In this document: one piece after another, positions 33,603-44,702 of the stretch
Numbering within the stretch: the stretch's first letter is position 1
Layout: each line of letters begins with the position of its first letter
Origin: Nocardioides sp. JQ2195
GTDB taxonomy: Bacteria; Actinomycetota; Actinomycetes; Propionibacteriales; Nocardioidaceae
Assembly (NCBI RefSeq): GCF_012272695.1
Contig: NZ_CP050902.1
Span: 496,001-560,000, forward strand
Reading direction: 5' to 3'
Length of the DNA: 64,000 nt
Notes under the pieces: model-generated
Database searches by the model: none
The model's input: the letters and a program-made list of their open reading frames with translations, nothing else
What the model was told of the DNA's origin: nothing
Program-made: the position numbers and the translations under genes

Positions 33603-33902
33603 GTGACCGTGTTCGACATCTTCCTCATCGAGGCCTACGTGGTGCTCGCGGTCACCTTCATCGCCCTGGGCGTGAAGGTGTTCGCGTTCGTCAACGCCCT
33701 GCTCTGGCCCGCCGAGGCCTACTCGGCCGCCAACAAGCTCTCGAAGCCGGCCTGGCTGGCGATCCTCGGTGTCGCCCTGGCCGCGCAGGTGATCCTGATC
33801 CAGGCCTCGCCGCTGAACTTCCTGCACCTGATCGGCTCGGTGGCCGCGATCGTCTACCTCGTCGACGTACGCCCGGCGGTCTCCGCGCTCACCCGCCGCT
33901 GA
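33603..33902 (+). CDS. DUF2516 membrane protein, Rv0476-like
   Basis: 99 aa from GTG 33603 (GTG 33609 or 33588 also possible). Three hydrophobic segments: FLIEAYVVLAVTFIALGVKV, AWLAILGVALAAQVIL and LIGSVAAIVYLVDV, with ALLWPAEAYSAANKLSKPAW between. This matches the small membrane protein next to hbhA in actinobacteria. Function unknown. Confidence 0.75.
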   Translation: MTVFDIFLIEAYVVLAVTFIALGVKVFAFVNALLWPAEAYSAANKLSKPAWLAILGVALAAQVILIQASPLNFLHLIGSVAAIVYLVDVRPAVSALTRR

Positions 33903-34033
33903 CCGCAGACGCCGTACGTCGCGCGTCGGGCTCGGCCGGTCGCGGGACCGCTGGCCCCGGGGTGGTCAGGGAATTCAGCATGGAAGGCTGGGGCCACGCC
34001 CGAGCCACCACCACCGAACGGAGGCATCACCCG

Positions 34034-34984
34034 ATGCGTGCGATCCACATCAGCAGCCTCGACGGTCCCGAAGCAGTCGAGCTCGTCGAGATCCCCGATG
34101 CGACCGGCGACGAGCAGGTCGTCATCGACGTGAGAGCCATCGGTGTCGCCTTCCCGGAGGTGTTGCAGTCCCGTGGTCTCTACCAGCTCAAGCCCGAGCT
34201 GCCGTTCGTGCCCGGCGCCGAGGTGGCCGGGGTCGTCGCCTCCGCGCCGGAGGGCTCGGGGCTGTCCGTGGGCGACCGGGTGGCTTCGCTGCCGATGCTC
34301 GGTGGCTTCGCGGAGAAGGTGCTGGCCCAGCCCCACCTGACCTTCAGGCTGCCCGACTCGGTCAGCTTCGAGGAGGGCGCCTCGTTCCTCTTCAACTACT
34401 GCACCTCCCACTTCGCGCTCGTCGACCGGGGCCACCTGCTGGCCGGCGAGACCGTGCTCGTGCACGGCGCGGCCGGAGGCATCGGCACCAGCGCCATCCA
34501 GGTCGCCAAGGCGTTCGGAGCAGGCCGGGTCATCGGCGTCACCTCGACGGAGGACAAGGGCGAGATCGCGGTGACCGCCGGTGCCGACGAGTTCGTCCTC
34601 GCCGACGGCTTCAAGGACGCAGTCGGCCAGTCGGTGGACATCGTCGTGGACCCGGTCGGTGGCGACCGGTTCACCGACTCACTGCGCACGCTGCGTCCGC
34701 ACGGCCGCCTCCTGGTCATCGGCTTCACGGCCGGCGACATCCCGACCGTGAAGGTCAACCGGCTGCTGCTCAACAACATCTCGGTCACGGGTGTCGGTTG
34801 GGGTGCCTACGCGATGCCGCGACCCGGCTACATCGGCACCCAGTGGGAGGCGATGCTGCCGCACCTGTCGAGTGGTGCGCTCAAGCCCGTCGTCGGGCCG
34901 AGCTTCCCGCTGGACAGGGCCGCCGAGGCGCTGCTGTGCCTCGAGCAGCGCAGGGCCACCGGCAAGGTCGTGCTCACCACCTGA
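34034..34984 (+). CDS. NADPH:quinone oxidoreductase-type MDR protein
   Basis: 316 aa from ATG 34034. MDR/zeta-crystallin layout: GVAFPEVLQSRGLYQLKPEL, PFVPGAEVAGVV, nucleotide-binding VLVHGAAGGIGTSAIQVAKA (about residues 141-160) and DPVGGDRFTDSLRTL. No zinc-binding cysteines, so a zinc-free quinone or enoyl reductase. An earlier in-frame start lacks a good ribosome site, while GAACGGAGG precedes 34034. Stands alone. Confidence 0.82.
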   Translation: MRAIHISSLDGPEAVELVEIPDATGDEQVVIDVRAIGVAFPEVLQSRGLYQLKPELPFVPGAEVAGVVASAPEGSGLSVGDRVASLPMLGGFAEKVLAQPHLTFRLPDSVSFEEGASFLFNYCTSHFALVDRGHLLAGETVLVHGAAGGIGTSAIQVAKAFGAGRVIGVTSTEDKGEIAVTAGADEFVLADGFKDAVGQSVDIVVDPVGGDRFTDSLRTLRPHGRLLVIGFTAGDIPTVKVNRLLLNNISVTGVGWGAYAMPRPGYIGTQWEAMLPHLSSGALKPVVGPSFPLDRAAEALLCLEQRRATGKVVLTT

Positions 34985-35086
34985 GCCGTTGGGGCAGCGT
35001 GACCCGCGGGGTCGGCGGGTCGACTGCCGGGCCCTCGGCAGGGTCTGCCGCCGGGGCGTCCTGCTCGCCGGTCGTCCCGGACCGGG

Positions 35087-36477
35087 TCAGTCGGCGTTGA
35101 GGTACGCCGTCAGGGAGGTCAGCACGTCGCGCGGCACGAAGCCGGTGGCCTCGATCTTCGCCATCGACAGCACGCTGTTGGCCGGCCGCGGGGCCAACGC
35201 CTTGTCGGCGGCGTACTCCTGCGTGCTCACCGGCGTGACGTCCCCACGGGAGCGGCCGCAGCGCTGGAACACCTCGGCCGCCAGGTCGGCCCAGCTGGTC
35301 GGCGGCCCGTCGCCGGTCACGTTGTAGACGCCGTAGGGCGATCCCGACTCGAGCAGGTGCCTGACCGCGCGGGCCAGCTCCGTGGTGAAGGTGAGGCGGC
35401 CGACCTGGTCGTCGACCACGCTCGGGGAGGCCCCGTCGCGGGCCAGCCGGGCCATGGTGCGCACGAAGTTGTTGCCCTCGCCGATCACCCATGAGGTGCG
35501 CAGGACGTAGTGGCGCGGCGAGGTCCCGACCGCCAGCTCCCCGGCGGCCTTGGTCTGGCCGTAGACGCCCAGCGGGGACAGTGGCTCGTCCTCGCGGTGG
35601 CCGCCGACGGGATCGCCGGCGGTGCCGTCGAAGACGTAGTCGCTGGAGAAGTGCACCAGCGTCAGCCGGTGCTCGGTGGCCAACCGGGCCAGCGTCGCCG
35701 GACCGGTCGCGTTGGCGGCCCACGCGTCGGCCCGCCCGGTGGACTCGGCGGCATCCACCGCGGTGTGGGCAGCGGCGTTGAGCACGACGTCGTACTCGTG
35801 CCACGGCCAGGCACTGAGGTCCTCGGAGGAGGTCAACGACAGCTCCGCACGGGTGACCGCGTGGGCGTCGGGGAACTCGGCGGCCAGGGCCTGGCCGAGC
35901 TGTCCACCGGCGCCGAGGATCAGCGTGCGCAGGGGCTTCATCGCCGTCGCGGCGTCGAGGGTCGGGTTGTTCTGGTCCTTCTCGGACAGCTCCGACTCGG
36001 CCAGCGGGATCGGCCAGTCGATCGCGGCCGTCGGGTCGCCCAGGTGCAGCGCCGGGTAGGCCGTGGTCGGGCGCCAGTGCTCGTTGACCAGATAGCTGTA
36101 GGTCGTCGCGTCCTCGAGCGTCTGGTAGGAGTTGCCGACCCCGCGTGGCACGAAGACGGCCACCGACGGGTCGATCTCGATGGTGAACACCTGGCCGAAC
36201 GTCGGCCCCTCACGCATGTCGACCCAGGCGCCGAAGACCCGGCCGGTGAGCACGGAGACGAACTTGTCCCACGGCTCGGTGTGGATGCCGCGGGTCGCGC
36301 CGCGCGCGGTGTTGAAGGAGACGTTGTTCTGCACCGGACCGAAGTCGGGCAGGCCCAGCGCCACCATCTTCTCGCGCTGCCAGTTCTCCTTGAACCAGCC
36401 GCGGCTGTCGGCCATCACCGGCAGGCGGACGACGAGGAGACCGGGAATGGGCGTCTGCTCGATGGTGAGCTCAGCCA

Positions 36478-36478
<1 letters not shown>
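35087..36478 (-). CDS. rmlCD: fused dTDP-4-dehydrorhamnose 3,5-epimerase / reductase (RmlC-RmlD)
   Basis: 463 aa. Residues 1-178 are RmlC-like: GLLVVRLPVMADSRGWFKEN, then TRGIHTEPWDKFVSVLTG with the catalytic-position H66, and PRGVGNSYQTLED. Residues 180-463 are RmlD-like: LILGAGGQLGQAL (187-199), NAAAHTAVDAAES, HFSSDYVFDG, YGQTKAAGEL with the YxxxK pair, and RTSWVIGEGNNFV. Performs the last two steps to dTDP-L-rhamnose in one chain. Start overlaps the rmlB stop by one base, so fusion and operon order keep the pathway enzymes in proportion. Confidence 0.9.
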
Positions 36479-38414
<1,936 letters not shown>

Positions 38415-38420
38415 CTCCTG

Positions 38421-38483
38421 CTTCGGTGGTCGAGGTCGCACCGACGGCGGTTGAGGAGGTCGCTCTGCGACCGTCTCGAGACC
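38421..38483. repeat. D-type dispersed palindromic repeat, copy 4
   Basis: Fills most of the 76-bp gap between rmlA and the LCP gene. GGTGGTCGAGG precedes the 35-bp core at 38449-38483: GGTTGAGGAGG, TCGC-tct-GCGA hairpin, CCGTCTCGAGACC. It may double as a bidirectional terminator for the convergent genes. Confidence 0.65.
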
Positions 38484-38490
38484 CCGCTTC

Positions 38491-39612
38491 CTAGTTCACC
38501 TGCGTCGTGCCCGGCAGCTCGCTGACCTCGTGCTGGGCGTACCAGGACTCGAACTGCCCCTGCTCCATCGCGTCGAACATGCGCCGGGTCCTGCGGACGT
38601 CGAGGTGCACGACGCTGGCCCGGCCCACCATGCCGCTCCCCGAGTTGGGTGCGGTCAGGAACCGCATCGCGCCGCTGCGCAGGTGACGCGAGTCGATGGC
38701 CAGGTCGCGGAGCTTGCCGTTGGTCAGGCCCGCATCGACCATGACGAGCTCACCCAAGGTGTCGGCGAGCCTGCTCACCCGCACGGGGTTGAGCAGCACG
38801 CCACGCGAGGTGAGCTTGTCGAGCACCGTGCGCAGGAAGTTCTGCTGCCGGTTGATCCGGTCGAAGTCGCCTCCGGGCAGGCTGTAGCGGGTACGCACGT
38901 AGTGGAGCGCCCGGTCACCCTCGAGGTGGTGGAAGCCGCGCTCCCAGTCGGTCGCGCCGGACCGGGGATCGGTCACCGTGTCCGGGACGAAGACCTTGAC
39001 ACCGCCGATGGCCTCCGTGACGTCCTTGAAGCCGTCGAAGTCGATGATCATCATGTGGTCGATGCGCAGGTCGAGGTTCTGCTCCACGGTGCGCGCGGCC
39101 AGTGACGGGCCGCCCCAGGAGAACGCCGCGTTGATCTTCGACCTGCCGTGGCCCGGGATGTCGACCCAGGAGTCGCGGGGGATCGAGACCAGCTGGGCGG
39201 CTCGGTGGTCACTCTCGATGTGGAGCAGCATCAACGTGTCGCTGCGGGCGACCCCGGGCTGCCAGCGCCCCGACTCCAACATGTCGTAGACGCTGTCACC
39301 GACGTCCCGTGAGCCGTCGAGGTCGTCCACGCCCATCAGCAGGATGTCGATGCCTTGGCCCTGCGCCGGCCGGTGGTCGCCCAGGTCGGTGTCGAAACGG
39401 CGTACGTCGTCGATCTGGTTCTCCAGCCACAGCAGCCATCCGATGACGATCGCGAGCAGCACCAGCGCGACCAGCATCAGGATGGTCAGCGACCTGTGGC
39501 GCCTGAACCAGCTGCGGCGCCGCTTCCGGCGCACACGAATGCGCCCCGTCGGTTGGTCGGCGACCATCCGGGGCTCCAGCTCCTCCGTGCTGCCGGTCTT
39601 CTCGTCGATCAT
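38491..39612 (-). CDS. LytR-CpsA-Psr (LCP) family ligase
   Basis: 373 aa. Cytoplasmic basic N-terminus (RVRRKRRRSWFRRHRS), one transmembrane helix at about 43-65, then the extracellular LCP domain with GIDILLMGVDDLDGSRD, ARSDTLMLLHIESD, VSIPRDSWVDIPGHGRSKIN (the pyrophosphate-binding Arg/Lys set) and YVRTRYSLPGGDFDRINRQQ. LCP enzymes attach secondary polymers to peptidoglycan. Its place beside the rhamnose genes and galE fits transfer of a rhamnose-containing glycan. Confidence 0.88.
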   Translation of the reverse strand: MIDEKTGSTEELEPRMVADQPTGRIRVRRKRRRSWFRRHRSLTILMLVALVLLAIVIGWLLWLENQIDDVRRFDTDLGDHRPAQGQGIDILLMGVDDLDGSRDVGDSVYDMLESGRWQPGVARSDTLMLLHIESDHRAAQLVSIPRDSWVDIPGHGRSKINAAFSWGGPSLAARTVEQNLDLRIDHMMIIDFDGFKDVTEAIGGVKVFVPDTVTDPRSGATDWERGFHHLEGDRALHYVRTRYSLPGGDFDRINRQQNFLRTVLDKLTSRGVLLNPVRVSRLADTLGELVMVDAGLTNGKLRDLAIDSRHLRSGAMRFLTAPNSGSGMVGRASVVHLDVRRTRRMFDAMEQGQFESWYAQHEVSELPGTTQVN

Positions 39613-39706
39613 GGTGATCCTGTCTCCCGAGTTCGTCCTGACAACGAATCGCGGGACGGGAGGTGACGGTGCTCACCCCGCGGTCGTGCCCGGCTAGGCT
39701 CGGCGC

Positions 39707-40708
39707 ATGAAGGTTCTCGTCACCGGCGGCGCCGGCTACCTCGGATCGATCACCGCGAAGGCACTCGAGCAGGCCGGCCACACACCTGTCATCCTCGACT
39801 CGCTGCTCGTGGGTCCCCGCAAGTTCGTCGGTGACCGGATCTTCTACGAGGGCGACATCGCCGACCGTTCCTTGGTGCGCAGGATCGTCGAGGAGCACCC
39901 TGACCTCGACGCGACCATCCACATGGCCGCGCGCATCGTCGTGCCGGAGTCGGTGGAGCTTCCCTACGAGTACTACCGCGACAACGTGGCCAAGTCGCTG
40001 GAGCTCTTCGACGAGCTGGCCGCGCTCGGCAAGACCAGGCTGGTGTTCTCGTCGACCGCGTCGCTCTATGCCCTGCAGCCCGGGTTCGAGGTCCGCGAGG
40101 GAGACCCGGTCGAGCCCACGTCGCCGTACGCCCGGACCAAGCTGATGATGGAGCAGGCGCTGACCGACATCGCCTCCGCGACCGACCTGCGGGCGATCAT
40201 CCTGCGCTACTTCAACCCGATCGGCTCCGACCCGGACCTCGAGACCGGCTACCACCTGGAGCACGCCACGCACATCGTGCCGATCATGGCGGAGGTGGCG
40301 CTCGGCGTGCGTGAGACGTTCACGATCACCGGGACCGACCTGCCGACACGCGACGGCACCGGCCTGCGCGACTACCTGCACGTGTGGGACCTGGCCCAGG
40401 CCCACGTGCGGGCGATCGAGAAGTTCGACGACGTGCTGTCCGCGACCGGCGAGACCAGCACGCTGATCAACATCGGCCGCGGCGACGGGGTGACGGTGCG
40501 CGAGATGCTGGCCTCCTTCGAGCGGGTCTTCGGCAGGTCCGTCCCGACCACCGAGGCACCGCCGCGGCCGGGCGACGCGGTGGGTGCGTTCGCCAACGCA
40601 GACCGGGCCAAGGACCTGCTCGGCTGGAAGACCGAGCTGTCGATGGATGACGCGATCGAGTCGGCGCTGGCCTGGAGCAACAAGCGCAAGGACCTCCTCG
40701 GCTACTGA
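39707..40708 (+). CDS. galE: UDP-glucose 4-epimerase
   Basis: 333-aa extended SDR: VLVTGGAGYLGSITAKALEQ (residues 3-22), IHMAARIVVPESVE, FSSTASLYAL, SPYARTKLMMEQAL with YxxxK, and LRYFNPIGSDPDLE. Interconverts UDP-glucose and UDP-galactose for wall polysaccharides. Divergent from the LCP gene (95-bp gap). Confidence 0.85.
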   Translation: MKVLVTGGAGYLGSITAKALEQAGHTPVILDSLLVGPRKFVGDRIFYEGDIADRSLVRRIVEEHPDLDATIHMAARIVVPESVELPYEYYRDNVAKSLELFDELAALGKTRLVFSSTASLYALQPGFEVREGDPVEPTSPYARTKLMMEQALTDIASATDLRAIILRYFNPIGSDPDLETGYHLEHATHIVPIMAEVALGVRETFTITGTDLPTRDGTGLRDYLHVWDLAQAHVRAIEKFDDVLSATGETSTLINIGRGDGVTVREMLASFERVFGRSVPTTEAPPRPGDAVGAFANADRAKDLLGWKTELSMDDAIESALAWSNKRKDLLGY

Positions 40709-40769
40709 GACGTGCCGTCAGGCCCTCCAGCACGGCAGGTCGTCGCTGTCGGCCGTTAGTCTCGGGCAC

Positions 40770-41561
40770 ATGATCAGGACCGTGCTCGCCTCGCTCGCGG
40801 TGGCCGCCGCGGCGTCGGTCGGTGCACTGGTCCCGATGCCGCCCGGTGCGACGCCGACCGCGCCGGAGCCGGCAACCTCGATGGCGCCCGCTGGTGCGCG
40901 TGAGCCGCTCGCGGGCAAGGTGGTCGTGATCGACCCGGGCCACCAGCTCGGCAACCACCGCTTCCCCGACGAGATCAACCGGCTGGTGCCGGCCGGTGGT
41001 TTCCGCAAGCCGTGCAACACCACCGGCACCTCGACCAACGGCGGCTTTCCCGAGTCGACCTTCACCTGGCAGGTCGCGAAGGTGCTCCAGCACCGTCTCC
41101 GCCGCATGGGGGCGACGGTGATCATGACGCGCCACTCCAACCGTCTCGATCGCTGGGGTCCGTGCGTCGACGAGCGCGGGCGTCGGGGCAACGGCAGGGC
41201 CGACCTCAAGGTCAGCATCCACGGTGACGGGTCATACTCCGGCGGCCACGGGTTCCACGTGATCGCACCGGCCGACGTGAGGCCGACGCGCGACACGCAC
41301 CGTGCTTCCCAGCGCCTCGCCCGGTCGCTCAAGCGTGCGCTGGAGGCGCGGGGACTCCCGGCCGCCGACTACGTTGCCGGTGGCGACGGGCTCGACCTCC
41401 GGCACGACCTCGGCACCCTCAACCTGTCCGACATGCCCACCGTGATGGTCGAGCTCGGCAACATGCGGTCACCGATCGACGCCCGCCGGATGACCACCTC
41501 GCGCGGGCGGTCGTCGTACGCCCTCGGGTTGTCGCGCGGCATCCGCACGTTCCTGCGCTGA
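40770..41561 (+). CDS. secreted N-acetylmuramoyl-L-alanine amidase (Amidase_3)
   Basis: 263 aa from ATG 40770. N-terminal signal-like segment (LASLAVAAAASVGALVP), then KVVVIDPGHQ with zinc ligand H58, STNGGFPESTFTWQVAKVLQ with a Glu ligand, SIHGDGSYSGGHGF with the second His, and VMVELGNMRS with the catalytic Glu. Cleaves the amide between muramic acid and the stem peptide; role in wall turnover or division. A Pro/Ala-rich linker follows the signal. Confidence 0.85.
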   Translation: MIRTVLASLAVAAAASVGALVPMPPGATPTAPEPATSMAPAGAREPLAGKVVVIDPGHQLGNHRFPDEINRLVPAGGFRKPCNTTGTSTNGGFPESTFTWQVAKVLQHRLRRMGATVIMTRHSNRLDRWGPCVDERGRRGNGRADLKVSIHGDGSYSGGHGFHVIAPADVRPTRDTHRASQRLARSLKRALEARGLPAADYVAGGDGLDLRHDLGTLNLSDMPTVMVELGNMRSPIDARRMTTSRGRSSYALGLSRGIRTFLR

Positions 41562-41663
41562 CGTCGGCGACACCGGGCAGGGCGCCGGGCCCAGCGCCGT
41601 ACCCGGTCGCGGGACCTGGCGCCGGGCCCGCGTCACCGCGAGCCCGGCACCCCCCCCGCGCGG

Positions 41664-42221
41664 TCACGGCGCGGTGTAGGCCCAGCTGCCGTAGTAGTAC
41701 CCACCGGACGGGGTCAGGTAGAACACGTGGTGGTCGTGCTCGTTCGACCCCGCGAAGGTCCAACCGGACCCGATGGTGCCGGCGGCGTTGTAGACGCAGA
41801 CCTTGCCCCGGGGTGCCGTCGGGTCGACGTACGAACCGGTGCAGGTCGCGTTGCCGCTGGTGCCCGTGACGATGATGTCGGAGTCCGTCAGTGCGACCGG
41901 GGCGCGGGCCGGGAGGTTGATCGTGAGGAGGTCGCCGGCGGCCGCAGTGTCGTAGTAGCGCCCGGTCACGGTGCGCCCTCGAGGAATGTCGTCCCACGGG
42001 CTGGTGGCGTCCTTGACCTGACCGCGCAGGGATCCCTTCAGATCCTGCGGCGTGACCTGGCCGTTCTTGATGTGCTTGGACTTGACCGCGTTCCTTGCCA
42101 GGTCGTCCGAGCCGATCTTGCCGTGGGCGTAGGCGGCCGTGCCACCGACGCCCACGACCAACAGGAACAGGCACAACGTCGAGACGACGTTGGCGTAGGT
42201 GAGCTTTGTTGCGATGCGCAT
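41664..42221 (-). CDS. membrane-anchored surface protein of unknown function
   Basis: 185 aa. It opens with KLTYANVVSTLCLFLLVVGVGGTAAYA, quoted here only in part as LTYANVVSTLCLFLLVVG, a signal/anchor found in a large actinobacterial surface family, followed by GKIGSDDLARNAVKSKHIKN, a short collagen-like/beta-helix register. The C-terminal 100 residues are Gly/Thr/Ser/Tyr-rich and probably beta-structured; two Cys (in ATCTG and KVCVY) could pair. Expected outside the membrane. No enzymatic motif seen. Confidence 0.65.
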   Translation of the reverse strand: MRIATKLTYANVVSTLCLFLLVVGVGGTAAYAHGKIGSDDLARNAVKSKHIKNGQVTPQDLKGSLRGQVKDATSPWDDIPRGRTVTGRYYDTAAAGDLLTINLPARAPVALTDSDIIVTGTSGNATCTGSYVDPTAPRGKVCVYNAAGTIGSGWTFAGSNEHDHHVFYLTPSGGYYYGSWAYTAP

Positions 42222-42365
42222 GGCTTGCCTCCTGGGCAGTTGTGACGTGGTTGCTCCTAGAAGAGGTCCGCCCGGACGGTGAGATACCTGCGGGGTCGCG
42301 CCGTCGACGCACGCGCCGTCGGCGAAATCAGGGGTGGGGGCTGAGGGCCCGGCTATCGTGCGGGC

Positions 42366-43271
42366 ATGCCACTGGATGCTGGAATCGCCGGCCTGCTCGA
42401 GTTCATCAACTCATCGGGCTACCCGCCGATGAACGAGGGCTCCGTCGATGACGCGCGCAAGGGATTCGCGGCGCTGGCACAGGCATCTGTTCCCGGGTCC
42501 GGCCCCGTCCCGGTGGGGTCCGTGGTCGACGCGTCCGTCGCCGGACTGCCGACCCGGGTCTATCGGCCGACCGCCGACGGTCCGGTGCCGACGATCATCT
42601 TCTTCCACGGTGGTGGCTGGGTCATCGGCGACCTCGACACCCACGACAACGCCTGCCGGCGACTCTGCGCCGACACCGACGCGGTCGTGGTCTCGGTGGG
42701 CTACCGGCTGGCTCCGGAGGACCCGTTCCCGGCGGCGGTGCTCGATGCGCTCAACGCGGCCCAGGCGATCACCCAGTCCCTCGAGGCGTACGGCGGCTCA
42801 GGGACGTGGGCGGTCGCCGGCGACAGTGCGGGAGGCAACCTCTCCGCGATCGTCGCCCAGACGATTCCCGGCGCAGCAGCCCAGCTGCTGGTCTATCCCG
42901 CCGTCGACGTCTTCGGCACCTACGAGTCGCGCAACGTCAACGCGACCGGACGCTTCCTCGACATGGCGGTGATGGAGTGGTTCGTCACGCAGTACCTCAC
43001 CACCCACGTCGAACCACATGACACGCGACTCTCCCCGCTCCACGGCGTACGCCCCGGCCTGCCGCCGGCCATCGTGGTGACCGCGGAGTTCGACCCGCTG
43101 CGCGACGAAGGCCGTGCCTACGCCGCGGCGCTGGCCGATGCCGGGGTCCCGGTCGACGCGGTCGACTGGGACGGACTGATCCACGGGTTCCTCGACATGG
43201 CGGCCTTCTCCCCGGCCGCGGACGCTGCGATCGGCGACATGAACCGGCGCTTCGCGGCGCTCCTGCGCTGA
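42366..43271 (+). CDS. alpha/beta hydrolase, hormone-sensitive lipase (HSL) type esterase
   Basis: 301 aa. Oxyanion motif HGGGW (residues 81-85), nucleophile S154 in GDSAGGNLS, Asp in EFDPLRDEG and His in LIHGFLDM complete the triad. YRLAPEDPFPAA is typical of HSL carboxylesterases. Cytosolic, no signal peptide. Single gene; substrate unknown, probably short acyl esters. Confidence 0.85.
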   Translation: MPLDAGIAGLLEFINSSGYPPMNEGSVDDARKGFAALAQASVPGSGPVPVGSVVDASVAGLPTRVYRPTADGPVPTIIFFHGGGWVIGDLDTHDNACRRLCADTDAVVVSVGYRLAPEDPFPAAVLDALNAAQAITQSLEAYGGSGTWAVAGDSAGGNLSAIVAQTIPGAAAQLLVYPAVDVFGTYESRNVNATGRFLDMAVMEWFVTQYLTTHVEPHDTRLSPLHGVRPGLPPAIVVTAEFDPLRDEGRAYAAALADAGVPVDAVDWDGLIHGFLDMAAFSPAADAAIGDMNRRFAALLR

Positions 43272-43291
43272 GGTCCGGTTCCGCGCGGCAC

Positions 43292-43460
43292 CCGGCGTAC
43301 GCCGTGACGCGCGGCGGCACGCGGCGGCACCCGGCGTACGCCGTGACGCATGGCGGTGGCGGCCGGCGCACGCGAGCGCGGTGGCAGCCGGCGTACGCCG
43401 TGACGCATGGCGGTGGCGGGCGTACCCGAGCGCGGTGGCACCCGGCGTACGCTGTGACGC
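43292..43460. repeat. palindromic tandem repeat, four copies
   Basis: CCGGCGTACGCCGTGACGC occurs at 43292, 43331, 43388 and (one change) 43442, spaced 39, 57 and 54 bp. Each contains the palindrome CGGCGTACGCCG. Spacers share GCGGTGGC and GAGCGCGGTGGCA blocks. It fills the gap between the esterase and the DUF1059 gene. Confidence 0.8.
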
Positions 43461-43488
43461 GCGGCACGCGGGCCCGTAGGCTGACCGC

Positions 43489-43635
43489 ATGAAGACCCAG
43501 CTGAACTGTCCCTGCGGTGAGCACATCAAGGGCACCGACGAGGACGACCTGGTCGAGAAGACCCAGGCCCACCTGGCCGCGGAGCACCCCGGCATGGAGT
43601 ACGGACGCGACGAGATCCTCTTCATCGCCCGCTGA
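43489..43635 (+). CDS. DUF1059 small protein
   Basis: 48 aa: MKTQLNCPCGEHIKGTDEDD, then LVEKTQAHLAAEHPG and a DEILFIAR end. The CPCG motif with following His suggests a single metal-binding (zinc-ribbon-like) site. Matches the conserved actinobacterial DUF1059 pattern; function unknown. Starts 28 bases after the palindromic array. Confidence 0.75.
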   Translation: MKTQLNCPCGEHIKGTDEDDLVEKTQAHLAAEHPGMEYGRDEILFIAR

Positions 43636-43699
43636 CCCAACCGGCTCTCGCCTGCTGCAGCCCGCCGCTGCCGTCGTACGAGGCGGCCGTGCGGTGACC

Positions 43700-43787
43700 G
43701 GTCACTTGGGCAGGAAGTTCGTCGACGCCCCACTGACGCCACGCGCGGACCGAGCCCGGAAGCATCGAACTTCCTGCCGAAATGACC
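43700..43787. repeat. B-type hairpin repeat, copy 2
   Basis: 88 bp; 22-bp terminal inverted repeats match at 20 positions (right end CGAACTTCCTGCCGAAATG from 43766). Lies 52 bp before the DUF559-type gene start. A smaller inverted repeat GGACAGTG / CACTGTCC (43794-43801, 43829-43836) sits between it and the start codon and may be the gene's operator. Confidence 0.85.
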
Positions 43788-43838
43788 GCCTGTGGACAGT
43801 GACATGCGAACCGGCCGAGCTTCGCAAACACTGTCCGC

Positions 43839-44702
43839 ATGGACGCACTCACCGCACTGCACCGTTGCGGCGGAACCGCGGGCTGGCGTGAGCTCGCGAG
43901 GTTCACCAGCCGTCGACAGCTCGCCAAGGCCCTGCGCTCGGGTGTGATCGAGAAGCGGCGCCACGGGCAGTATGCGGTGCCCTTTGCCGGACAGCCCGCG
44001 GCCGAGGCGTTGTGCGGTGTGTTGTCCGGGCTCAGCGCTGCGCGCCACTGGGACCTGAAGCTGAAGTTCGAGCCGGAACGGCCATGGGTCACCGTCCGCG
44101 CACACAGTCGGGTCAGCCGTGACCGACGTGAGGGCGTGGAGGTGCACTGGGACGACCTCCCCGACGAGGACGTGGTCGAGGGCGTCACCTCCCTCGCGCG
44201 AACCGTCGCCGACTGCGCGCGGTGGCTGCCCTTCGACGAAGCGGTCAGCATCGCGGACTCAGCGCTCCGGTCGGGTCGGGTCTCGCGCCAGCGGCTCGAC
44301 GAGGTCGCCGACCGCATGCCCAGGACCGGAAGATCGCGTGCTCTGGCCGTGGTTGCCTTCGCCGACGGCCGTGCGGCGAATCCGTTCGAGAGCACTCTGC
44401 GGGTGATCTGTTCGCAGGTCGCCGGATTGCGAGCCGCTCCGCAGGTCAGCATCGGACCGCACCGGGTCGACCTCGCCGACAGCGAGCTGGGCCTGGTGAT
44501 CGAGGCGGAGTCATTCGCCTTCCACGGGAGCGTGGAGCTCTTCCGGGCCGACGTCCGCCGCTACACCTGGCTGGCAACCCAGCGATGGGTGGTGGCGCGA
44601 TTCCTGTGGGAGGACGTGATGTACAAGCCCGAGCGCGTGAAGCGGGATCTCGAGCGCTTGGTCGAGATCCACCGCTCGTGCGGCTGCCGGGCGGTCATTT
44701 GA
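43839..44702 (+). CDS. AbiEi-like winged-helix plus DUF559 (Vsr-like fold) protein
   Basis: 287 aa. Residues 1-75 resemble the AbiEi/type IV antitoxin winged helix (GGTAGWRELARFTSRRQLA, VIEKRRHGQYAVP); the middle has LARTVADCARWLPFDEAVSI, typical of this actinobacterial family; residues about 190-287 are a DUF559 domain with NPFESTLRV, VIEAESFAFHGSVELFRAD and WVVARFLWEDVM, keeping the Glu and His of the Vsr-like endonuclease fold. No partner toxin gene is adjacent. The last three codons (AVI) and stop come from B-type repeat copy 3. Function unknown; nuclease or DNA-binding activity is inferred from fold. Confidence 0.7.
   Translation: MDALTALHRCGGTAGWRELARFTSRRQLAKALRSGVIEKRRHGQYAVPFAGQPAAEALCGVLSGLSAARHWDLKLKFEPERPWVTVRAHSRVSRDRREGVEVHWDDLPDEDVVEGVTSLARTVADCARWLPFDEAVSIADSALRSGRVSRQRLDEVADRMPRTGRSRALAVVAFADGRAANPFESTLRVICSQVAGLRAAPQVSIGPHRVDLADSELGLVIEAESFAFHGSVELFRADVRRYTWLATQRWVVARFLWEDVMYKPERVKRDLERLVEIHRSCGCRAVI

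Noticed and set aside
41562..41663. Terminator candidates in GC-rich gap with GGCGCCGGGCCC twice
   Set aside because: Arms are direct rather than inverted copies and no stable single hairpin stands out from the background.
43839..44702. Antitoxin of a type IV toxin-antitoxin pair
   Set aside because: No AbiEii-like nucleotidyltransferase gene is adjacent; downstream is a repeat and an unrelated convergent SDR gene.
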